Made by a program: the position numbers and the translations under genes. The notes under the pieces are model-generated. The model had not been told where the DNA came from. It worked only from the letters and a program-made list of their open reading frames with translations, and did no database searches. From the NCBI GenBank assembly GCA_048213135.1, contig PS015403.1, forward strand, positions 3,459-39,445: 35,987 nt of DNA, read 5' to 3'. Below, piece after piece: positions 11,028 through 19,788 of the stretch. This DNA comes from Reclinomonas americana ATCC 50394. Lineage: Eukaryota; Jakobida; Jakobea; Jakobida. Every line of letters begins with the position of its first letter. Position 1 is the first letter of the stretch.

Positions 11028-11556
11028 GCTGGAGCTGGCTCCGCCAACGTGAGTCTCGGCAGGTCGCTTCACGCCTCTCATTGCCTTCATCGACACATCG
11101 TCTGAGAGTGACGCGCGGGCCCGTCGCTGGCGGGAAACGAACAGATTGAGACGCTCTCTCTCTCTCTCCCTCCCTCCTTCTCTCTCTCTCTCTCTCTCTC
11201 ACACACGCATGCACACACACCCACGCACATACACATGCACGCACCTGTGCCGCCTCATGAAGCAACTTGATCTCCTTCTCCTTTATGTAAACATCGTCGC
11301 GCCACTTCAACAACCTCTTGATGGCCACTGCCTTGCTCGTCTTCTTGAAGGAGCCAGCCGGGAACAGCTGCGCAAGATGGTCACGAAGAGCGTTGATCGT
11401 GAAAGCGCGATCCAGCAGGTCGTCGGTCCATTCCTCTTCCGGTGCAGTCAAGATGGCCAGCTTGCGTTGACGCCCGCTGGAACCCGACGACGAGGCCTGG
11501 TTGGCCACTCGCTCGAGCTCGGAGGATGAATCGCCGGTGTCGTCGTCGTCCATCAT
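11028..11556 (-). CDS. NTPase-nuclease family gene 1, N-terminal exons (in a probably misoriented contig)
   Basis: N-terminal part of the first member of the Crinkler-like array. Exon 1 runs 11556-11245 (two ATGs, at 11556 and 11553; 104 codons). Exon 2 runs 11084 to the contig edge at 11028. An acidic start (DDDDTGDSSSE) and a Ser-rich basic stretch are followed by a helical segment (INALRDHLAQLFPAG, then AVAIKRLLKWRDD) that resembles a SAP-type DNA-binding fold; that assignment is tentative. It is almost identical to the plus-strand N-termini of genes 2 and 3. If this contig is reversed, it precedes 12755-14832 in the correct orientation, so I read both as one gene. The intron between the exons holds CT/AC repeats. 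Confidence 0.8.
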
Positions 11557-12252
11557 TCCAACTCGCAGCGTTGTGATCGATATCGAGATTGCCGGAAGGT
11601 TTACATATCGCAACAGAGTCGGTGAGCAGGCGCTGATAGCGGACTGGCTGTGTATCTGCGTTTTGCGGCGTGTGCACGAATTCAAAGCTGCGGAGGGGCA
11701 CCCGCAGGCGAGAACATCGGAAAGCCTTAGAGATATCGCAGCGCGATAGATCGGCGATCGTCGTCATCGCGGTCGCGGAATCAGAAGCAACCCCGGCGCT
11801 CTGAATTCGGCAGTGGGTGTCGGAGCTCAAGGCCACAATGAATGAGTGCCTAAGAGGTGCGAGAAGCTTGCCGCGAAATCGCACGCGCAGCGCTGCTGTG
11901 CACCGTGTTCGGATTTGATTATGATATGGCGAATTCGGATTAGCTGCCTCAATGCTCGCCAGCCCTGGATTCTGCCAGAAAGCAGTCTTCATGTGCTCAT
12001 GTGCTATCCTCTGACCTGCACGCAGAGACATGCGTATGCAGATCGCAGTGATCGATATCGATATCGTTATTTTACAGTATCCGATTGCGTATGCAATCGC
12101 AACGCAGACTCCTGAATTCGTTGCTGCCGGTGCGGAACGCTCGAAGCATCGAAGAGCCCACCTGTATACCGCGGACAATTCCGGCCAACTCGCGATGTAT
12201 TTGGAATCTATTTGTCACATAACACATTGAATCCAACCTTGGAGAGCGAGCG
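11557..12252. promoter_or_regulatory. Shared divergent promoter region: amine oxidase and NTPase-nuclease gene 1
   Basis: 696 bp between two start codons that point away from each other (ATG at 12253 on +, ATG at 11556 on -). This relation survives reorientation of the contig. The 90-100 bp next to gene 1 is nearly identical to the sequence before genes 2 and 3, with TCTCGATATCGATCACAACG close to the start. A related ATCGATATCGATATCG lies near 12051-12066. No TATA box seen. No other coding sequence recognised. Confidence 0.5.
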
Positions 12253-12399
12253 ATGTCGTTGAGATCCTCCCCAACAGTGGCCATTATCGGCGCCGGTGCC
12301 GCCGGCTTGTACGCCGCACAGCTGCTGCGTCGCCAATCCTCTATCCGCCTTGTGGGCGTCTTCGAAGCCGCCGATCGTGCCGGCGGTCGCGTCCGCGCA
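12253..12399 (+). CDS. Flavin amine oxidase, N-terminal FAD-binding exon (in a probably misoriented contig)
   Basis: 49 codons from ATG 12253 to the GTTGCA donor at 12400. It contains the dinucleotide-binding motif VAIIGAGAAGLYAA and, about 24 residues later, EAADRAGGRV, both diagnostic for the N-terminus of amine oxidases. The intron then runs into a (TG)n tract and a gap. No amine oxidase exons follow on this strand. The matching C-terminal exons are at 8894-10253 on the minus strand and lack just this part. Reversing contig 11028-12507 would rejoin them with about 100 residues still in the gap. A second, separate oxidase gene is possible but less likely. Confidence 0.85.
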
Positions 12400-12456
12400 G
12401 TTGCATTCCTTCATCCATCCTGCATCTGCGCATCTTGCTCATGGAATGATGCGCAT

Positions 12457-12457
<1 letters not shown>

Positions 12458-12507
<50 letters not shown>
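12458..12507 (+). repeat. (TG)n microsatellite at contig edge
   Basis: About 50 nt of uninterrupted TG repeat inside the amine oxidase first intron. It ends at the gap and probably caused the assembly break. Confidence 0.95.
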
Positions 12508-12754
12508 NNNNNNNNNNNNNNNNNNNNNNNNNNNNNNNNNNNNNNNNNNNNNNNNNNNNNNNNNNNNNNNNNNNNNNNNNNNNNNNNNNNNNNNNNNNNN
12601 NNNNNNNNNNNNNNNNNNNNNNNNNNNNNNNNNNNNNNNNNNNNNNNNNNNNNNNNNNNNNNNNNNNNNNNNNNNNNNNNNNNNNNNNNNNNNNNNNNNN
12701 NNNNNNNNNNNNNNNNNNNNNNNNNNNNNNNNNNNNNNNNNNNNNNNNNNNNNN
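12508..12754. other. Assembly gap (247 N)
   Basis: Run of N between the probably inverted contig and the body of NTPase-nuclease gene 1. The missing part of gene 1, judged from gene 2, is about 0.95 kb, so the stated gap size is not reliable. Confidence 0.95.
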
Positions 12755-14832
12755 ACTACTGGCAGCCCGGCTGGAGTTCGGGTTCTCTCCTCGCCAGTGG
12801 CTTTTGTGCCAGCTGTGGCCCGACTTGTCCACCGGGCGTATGCGAGCGTCCCTCAATCGTCTGGACCACCATCACCTGGAGCAACTGCTGCGTTCATTGC
12901 TGGAGTTTGCGCGGAACTGTGACCCAGAACGGCAGCGGATGCCAGTGGCCGTCGATGAGGCCCAAGTGTGGATGCATACACTTCCGAACACATTTCCTTC
13001 GCATGCGCGACAAGATTCCGTTACGTCACATTGTTTTGCTTGTTTGCCGCTTTGTTGCCGATTTCTTTGCTGAATGGCACACCTTGCGTATGATTGCTGC
13101 AGGCCCCGCCTATGCGTGGATTGCTATCACCATTTGTACGGTTTTTGTGCCGACACAAATTCGTCAATGTCATGGTGGCCGGAACTGCCTTGTCACTGCG
13201 TGACGAAGCGCAGTTGGCGTCGACTGTGGCTAAAATAGCGGACGTTGGTCGCCTTGGGCAGCATCTTCGCCCGCTGACGCTCCTGGACGCGCGTGCTCTG
13301 TTCGCGCGATTCGGTGCGGAAAACCTGAGCGGTGAAGAGCTTGACGTGTTGCGGCCGATCATTGGTGCGTTGCATGCGATCGTGAACTGCATTGATACGG
13401 AGTCTTGTCTCTTAATGCACAGTTACAGGCCGCCCTCGATACTGTATGCGGATTCTTAGGCGCCTCTACCTTCACAAAACGCCGGTGGCATCGCGCAAGG
13501 ACGTGCTCGTGCAAGCTGTGCAGTGGATCGTGAGTCGAGAACTCTCCGGGCACTCTACGTCACTGTTCAAGTTAATCTCACGGACATTGCGTGGCGGCGA
13601 ATGCGGAATATCTGCAGTTGCTTTTCTCCTGTTGCTTTTTCTCTTGTCGGTGACTGATCGTTGCTCATCCGTCACACTGGGTCATGCAGTACTGCAAGAA
13701 AATGCTCGAGGGCTGGCGCACAAATACACCGGTGACCATCGACCCCAGGCAAGCGTTTGATGCAGTCGCTTCTGGCGTGTGCTACTTGGTGCACAGCACA
13801 CAAGACATGCAAGACATGGATGTCGATGTTTCTGAGGACGAGGACTGTGTGCAGGCTCGGATCGTCGAGGTGTGTACTGTGGTTGAATCTCTACGAGTCC
13901 CTGGGTTCTTGTCTTCTCACTGACTGTCTTGCAGCCATTGGCCTTCGTCTGCTTCCTGCGAGCGGTTCACCAGGAATTTGGAGCTGATGGACTGTCGCTG
14001 CCGAGAATGACTCTTGGCGATGCCTCCACCGGCTCTTCCAACGGCCGTCTTCTGGAGGAAGCTTGTGTGACCAATCTGGCTGTGCAAGCCAGCTTTGGCA
14101 AAGCTGGCTTACGTCTCTCAGACATCGTCGAGAGCGCTGTGGAGCCAAGGTCTCTGTCTACGTTTGTGTTGGGTGTTCATCGAGTGTTTCCTCTAATCGA
14201 TCGTCTTGCATTGTTGCAGTGCTGCCGAGAGCCTCGTGCTTCCCGACTTTGTGCACGAAGCAGCAGCATTGCAGCTGTGGCATCTGTTGGATCACGAAGC
14301 GTCGTTTGATATCAAGGTCAATGTTGATATGGAGCACGTGCTGCCGCTCCCACCGGCCGTGTTCAGACTTCAGCTTGCCCGTGCGCCTGACAACTTTCGA
14401 GGGCCAGACATCTTTGTCACGTTTGTGACACGCGGCGGCCGATACGTGCTGCTGTGCGTCTCGTGCAAGCAGACAACCCGCAGCAGTGAGCCACTGTCTG
14501 GCGACGATGTCGTCAGGTCGCTGGGCACGACGCATCGGACGAACCCGTTCCTGCGTCGCTGTCTGGCCGATCCGGATCGAGTGGCCGGTCTTGTTCGTGT
14601 CCACATTGGACTGCCGACGCATGCGCCTCTCCGCCAGCGTCCGGTCACGGAAGCAGCCGAACTCTTCGAGAGCGCGAAGCGTACTCGTGGCAGTTACCGA
14701 CTGCGATCGGGAGTCATTGTTGTTCGGTCCGAGTGGGAAGAGGACCGTGACGGCGTGCTTGCGCCGCCGGAGGTCGTGGTGAATATCGACTGCAGCAATG
14801 CCCGCCGCAGTCTCTTCTTGTCCCTGCAGTAG
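12755..14832 (+). CDS. Crinkler-like P-loop NTPase / PD-(D/E)XK-like nuclease protein, gene 1 (Walker A region in gap)
   Basis: Exons: 12755-13019, 13103-13364, 13429-13616, 13690-13869, 13935-14161, 14220-14832 (TAG). Phases and boundaries match gene 2 exactly. Visible features: Walker B-like MPVAVDEAQVW, a GTALSLRDEAQLAS segment, and the C-terminal nuclease-like core GPDIFVTFV then CVSCKQTT. The ATP-binding loop is lost in the gap. The early in-frame stop at about 13072 lies in an intron (donor GTTACG at 13020), so the gene is not broken there. Up to about 13930 it is almost identical to gene 3, introns included; after that it matches gene 2 better. Family knowledge: related NTPase-nuclease proteins occur as transposon-derived and host-targeted effectors in many protists and fungi. 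The function in this organism is unknown. Confidence 0.85.
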
Positions 14833-14957
14833 AACAACAGTGGGTGTCTGTTGGCCAAGAATGAATGCACGCTATCAGCGCCTGCTCACCGACTCTGTTG
14901 CGATATGTAAACCTTCCGGCAATCTCGATATCGATCACAACGCTGCGAGTTGGGACG
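14833..14957 (+). promoter_or_regulatory. 125-bp conserved spacer before NTPase-nuclease gene 2
   Basis: The whole region between the stop of gene 1 and the start of gene 2. It is nearly identical to the spacer before gene 3 (19664-19788), and its last 90 nt also match the region before gene 1. It must hold the 3' end of one gene and the promoter of the next. TCTCGATATCGATCACAACG close to the start is the most constant element. Confidence 0.6.
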
Positions 14958-17900
14958 ATGGACGACGACGACACCGGCGATTCATCCTCCGAGTTCGAGC
15001 AACAACGAAAGCGAGTGTCCAACCGGGCCTCGTCGTCGGGTTCCAGCGGCCGCTCACTCGGGTTGCCTGTCTTGACCGCGCCGGACAAGGAATGGACCGA
15101 CGACCTGCTGCATCGCACTTTCTTGGTCAATGCTCTTCGTGACCATCTTGNNNNNNNNNNNNNNNNNNNNNNNNNNNNNNNNNNNNNNNNNNNNNNNNNN
15201 NNNNNNNNNNNNNNNNNNNNNNNNNNNNNNNNNNNNNNNNNNNNNNNNNNNNNNNNNNNNNNNNNNNNNNNNNNNNNNNNNNNNNNNNNNNNNNNNNNNN
15301 NNNNNNNNNNNNNNNNNNNNNNNNNNNNNNNNNNNNNNNNNNNNNNNNNNNNNNNNNNNNNNNNNNNNNNNNNNNNNNNNNNNNNNNNNNNNNNNNNNNN
15401 NNNNNNNNNNNNNNNNNNNNNNNNNNNNNNNNNNNNNNNNNNNNNNNNNNNNNNNNNNNNNNNNNNNNNNNNNNNNNNNNNNNNNNNNNNNNNNNNNNNN
15501 NNNNNNNNNNNNNNNNNNNNNNNNNNNNNNNNNNNNNNNNNNNNNNNNNNNNNNNNNNNNNNNNNNNNNNNNNNNNNNNNNNNNNNNNNNNNNNNNNNNN
15601 NNNNNNNNNNNNNNNNNNNNNNNNNNNNNNNNNNNNNNNNNNNNNNNNNNNNNNNNNNNNNNNNNNNNNNNNNNNNNNNNNNNNNNNNNNNNNNNNNNNN
15701 NNNNNNNNNNNNNNNNNNNNNNNNNNNNNNNNNNNNNNNNNNNNNNNNNNNNNNNNNNNNNNNNNNNNNNNNNNNNNNNNNNNNNNNNNNNNNNNNNNNN
15801 NNNNNNNNNNNNNNNNNNNNNNNNNNNNNNNNNNNNNNNNNNNNNNNNNNNNNNNNNNNNNNNNNNNNNNNNNNNNNNNNNNNNNNNNNNNNNNNNNNNN
15901 NNNNNNNNNNNNNNCCGCTGCTGTGTGGCCGCCGCTGGAGCTGGCTCCGCCAACGTGAGTCTCGGCAGGTCGCTTCACGCCTCTCATTGCCTTCATCGAC
16001 ACATTTGACAAAGGAGTGAGAAGGAATGCGCAAGGAGATGATGATGACAAGAAGTCACACAAAGATACACGCACGTTCTCTGCGTCTCTCCCTCTCTCTC
16101 TCTCTCTCTCTCGCACACACATACACACACATACACACCCAACACTCACCTTTCCCTGTTTGGCGTCCTTTGTGTAAACATCGTCGCGCCACTTCAACAA
16201 CCTCTTGATGGCCACTGCCTTGCTCGTCTTCTCGAAGGACTCAGCCGGGAACAGCTGCGNNNNNNNNNNNNNNNNNNNNNNNNNNNNNNNNNNNNNNNNN
16301 NNNNNNNNNNNNNNNNNNNNNNNNNNNNNNNNNNNNNNNNNNNNNNNNNNNNNNNNNNNNNNNNNNNNNNNNNNNNNNNNNNNNNNNNNNNNNNNNNNNN
16401 NNNNNNNNNNNNNNNNNNNNNNNNNNNNNNNNNNNNNNNNNNNNNNNNNNNNNNNNNNNNNNNNNNNNNNNNNNNNNNNNNNNNNNNNNNNNNNNNNNNN
16501 NNNNNNNNNNNNNNNNNNNNNNNNNNNNNNNNNNNNNNNNNNNNNNNNNNNNNNNNNNNNNNNNNNNNNNNNNNNNNNNNNNNNNNNNNNNNNNNNNNNN
16601 NNNNNNNNNNNNNNNNNNNNNNNNNNNNNNNNNNNNNNNNNNNNNATGCTGGTGACTCGCCGCCACTGCAACGTCGCAAGAGTGGAGGTGAGAGAGACTT
16701 GTGGCGGTGCGTGCAGTCGACACACATCCCTCTCATCGTCTGCTTAATCAGGTTGGCATCGCTCCCCCGACAACACCGATGAAGACGACGGCGACGCAGA
16801 GACAGAACTCATTGTGTTGGTGACGGCTGATGGCCGTCTGCCACCGCAACAATCCAGCCCCCCTCGAATGTCGTCGCTCGATCCGCCGTTTGCACCCGGC
16901 CAGATGGTGCCATTCGGCGAGTACACCGAATGGTTGATCATGTCGTCGGCACTCACGCCCGCCGAAAAGGAAGATCGCGCGCGCAAGTATGATGCAGCCC
17001 TTCAACTCACTGGTGAGTATTTGCGCTGCTGCTTTTCGATTCGTGAGCCTGAAGGTGCTCACCCGTGGTCCGTCTGTCGTTGTTGTTGTTGTTGTTGTTT
17101 GTGTGCACAGGCGTCGACATCCCTGCGGACGTCATTCTCAACGTGCGGCACACTCTCAACATGCCCAGACAGAAGCGCGTGGGCGTTGCTGCCGCCAACC
17201 CGTCCACAGGCGTATCTGGATTGCCAGTCGTGCTACCAGCTGGTGAGGTGGATCTGCGGTTCATCCGCGGTCACCTGGGCGATGAAAGCGGTCAATCGGA
17301 TGCCGTTTGCGAGTTCTTGCGTCTCTCGGCCGACAAGACTCTGTTCACCCTCGTCAACGTCTTCGGTACGGGCAAGACCAAGTGCCTGTTCGACATCCTG
17401 TCAGTCCGGTGGGGTCTGTACCTCGACTGCAACCGCCCGGAGACGGGTGGCCATGCCGATTTGGCCGCCATCTTTAACAGCGTCTGGTGGCGAAAGACGG
17501 AGAAGGCCTCTCCCGATGAGTTGGAGGCAGTGTTGCAGCACGAGGTTCTCAAGCTGCTTGTTGCTCGTATCATGCAGCTGCTGGCCGCTCGGCTGGAGTT
17601 CGGGTTCTCTCCTCGCCAGTGGCTGTTGTTCCAGCTTTCGTCCGACTTTTCCACAAGCCGCATTCGAGTGCCCCTCAATCATCTGGACCACCATCACCTG
17701 GAGCAACTGCTCGAGTCGCTGCTTGCGCTCGCCTGTGAGTGTGATCCAGAACGGCAGCGGATGCCAGTGGCCGTCGATGAGGCCCAAGTGTGGATGCATG
17801 CACTTTCGAACACATTTCCTTCGCATGCACGACACGATTCCGTTGCGTCACATTATTTTGCCTGTTTGCCGCTTAGTTGTCAGTCTTTTCTGAATGACAT

Positions 17901-19663
17901 GCTTTTGCGCATGATTGCTACTCTGCAGGGCGCGCCGATGCACGGACTGTTATTGTCGTTCCTTCGAGTTTTGTGCAACAACGACGTTTTCAATGTCATC
18001 GTCAGCGGAACTGCCTTGTCACTACGTGACGAAGCGCAGTTGGCGTCAGCTGTGGCGAATATAAAAGACATTGGCCACCTTGGTCAGCACCTCCACCCGG
18101 TGACGCTCCATGATGTGTGTGCTCTGTTTGCGCGATTCGGTGCCGGAGACCTCAACGACGACGAAAAGGATGCGTTGCGGCCGATCATTGGTGCGTTCTA
18201 TGCGAGCTGTGTTGATGCACTTTTCATTTGATTAACTCGCAATCGCAGGACGTCCTTTGTACTGCACGCGAGTGCTGGAGCGTCTCTGCCTTCACAACTC
18301 GCCGGTGGCATCGCGCAAGGACGTGCTCGTGCATGCTGTGCAGTGGATCGTAACTCGAGAGCAATCCAAGCACCCTCCGTCACTGTTCAAGTGGATTTCG
18401 GGGATGTTGCGCCACGGCGGGCCGGGCACGTCTGCAGTTAATCAATCTTTCATTGCTTTTCCATTTATCGGTGACTGATCGTCGCTCATCCGTCACACTG
18501 GGTCATGCAGTACTGCAAGAAAATGCTCGAGGGCTGGCGCACAAATACACCGGTGACCATCGACTCCAGACAAGCGTTTGACGCAGTCACTTCTGGCGTG
18601 TGCTACTTGGTGCGCAGCACACAAGAAACGCAAGACATGGATGTCGATGTTTCCGAGGACGAGGACTGTGTGCAGGCTCGGATCGTCGAGGTGCACGCGT
18701 GTTGTGGTTGAATCTCTACGAGTCCCTTGGTTCATTTCTTCTCACTGACCATATGCATCTTGCAGCCGCTGGCACTTGTCTGCTTCATGCGAGCGGTTCA
18801 CCAGGTATTTGGAGCTGATGGACTGTCGCTGCCGAGAATGACACTTGGCGAGGCCTCCACCGGCTCTTCCAACGGCCGCCTTCTGGAGGAAGCTTGTGTG
18901 ACCAATCTGGCTGTGCAAGCCAGCTTTGGCAAGGCTGGCTTACGTCTCTTGGATATCGTCGTGAGCGCGGCGGAACCAAGGTCTCTGTCTGTGTTTGTGT
19001 TGGGTGTTCATCGAGTGTTTCCTCTAATCGATCGTCTTGCATTGTTGCAGTGCTGCCGAGAGCCTCGTGCTTCCCGACTTTGTGCACGAAGCAGCAGCAT
19101 TGCAGCCGTGGCATCTGTTGGATCCCACAGCTTCGTTTGATATCAAGGTCAATGTTGATATGGAGCACGTGCTGCCGCTCCCACCAGCCGTGTTCAGACT
19201 TCAGCTTTCCCGTGCACCTGACAACTTTCGCGGGCCGGACATCTTTGTCACGTTTGTGACACGCGACGGCCGATATGTGCTGCTGTGCGTCTCGTGCAAG
19301 CAGACAACCCGCAGCAGTGAGCCACTGTCTGGCGACGATGTCGTCAAGTCGCTGAGCACGACGCATCGGACGAACCCGTTCCTGCGTCGCTGTCTGGCCG
19401 ATCCGGATCGAGTGGCTGGCCTTGTTCGTGTCCACATTGGACTGCCGACGCATGCGCCTCTCCGCCAGCGTCCGGTCACGGAAGCAGCCGAACTCTTCGA
19501 GAGCGCGAAGCGTACTCGTGGCAGTTACCGGCTGCGATCGGGAGTCATTGTTGTTCGGTCCGAGTGGGAGGAGGACCGTGACGGCGTGCTTGCACCACCG
19601 GAGGTCGTGGTGAATATCGACTGCAGCAATGCCCGCCGCAGTCTCTTCTTGTCGCTGCAGTAG
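14958..19663 (+). CDS. Crinkler-like P-loop NTPase / PD-(D/E)XK-like nuclease protein, gene 2 (complete once one contig is reversed)
   Basis: Exons: 14958-15150 joined to the reverse complement of 16259-16150; reverse complement of 15990-15915 joined to 16646-16687; then 16752-17012, 17111-17841, 17929-18190, 18249-18436, 18511-18690, 18766-18992, 19051-19663 (TAG). Total 961 codons including stop, all phases consistent. Residues 1-40 are acidic/Ser-rich; about 50-90 form a SAP-like helical segment; 100-225 a low-complexity linker; about 229-560 the NTPase (Walker A-like NVFGTGKTK with K316, Walker B VAVDEAQ at 447-453); about 757-960 a nuclease-like domain (GPDI with D820, then SCK with K840). 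The first Gly of Walker A is Asn, and the usual acidic residue before the catalytic Lys is absent from SCK. Inferred: a nuclear ATP-dependent nuclease-type protein of the Crinkler/NTPase-REase class; activity unproven. Confidence 0.85.
15151..15914. other. Assembly gap (764 N)
   Basis: Run of N on the left of contig 15915-16259. The flanking sequences join without loss when that contig is reversed, so the true missing length may be zero. Confidence 0.95.
15915..16259 (-). CDS. Inverted contig carrying the missing N-terminal piece of NTPase-nuclease gene 2
   Basis: 345-bp contig between two gaps. On the minus strand it encodes the end of the SAP-like segment (16259-16150), an intron full of GT and GA repeats (16149-15991) and the start of the next exon (15990-15915, AMRGVKRPAETHVGGASSS). 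Its upstream end continues the codon left open at 15150, and its other end continues into 16646 in frame. It is therefore part of gene 2 and not a separate minus-strand gene. Confidence 0.9.
16260..16645. other. Assembly gap (386 N)
   Basis: Run of N to the right of the inverted contig. The reading frame continues directly across it once the contig is reversed. Confidence 0.95.
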
Positions 19664-19788
19664 ATCAACAGTGGGTGTCTGTTGGCCAGGAATGAATGCA
19701 CGCTATCAGCGCCTGCTCACCGACTCTGTTGCGATATGTAAACCTTCCGGCAATCTCGATATCGATCACAACGCTGCGAGTTGGGACG
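19664..19788 (+). promoter_or_regulatory. 125-bp conserved spacer before NTPase-nuclease gene 3
   Basis: Same length as the spacer before gene 2 and nearly identical base for base. Contains the same GATATCGATCACAACG element upstream of the start codon at 19789. Confidence 0.6.

Noticed and set aside
10315-11685. Long open frames running across N gaps on both strands
   Set aside because: N bases translate as unknown residues and never give stops, so these frames carry no evidence across the gap.
13020-13102. In-frame stop and frame loss in the middle of NTPase-nuclease genes 1 and 3, suggesting pseudogenes
   Set aside because: The segment is an intron (donor GTTACG, acceptor CTGCAG). Removing it restores phase in both genes, and the same position is an intron with donor GTTGCG in gene 2.
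15915-16259. A separate minus-strand NTPase-nuclease gene fragment, that is, a real inverted repeat
   Set aside because: Both ends join exactly and in frame to the flanking plus-strand gene when reversed, so misorientation during scaffolding explains it better than a biological inversion.
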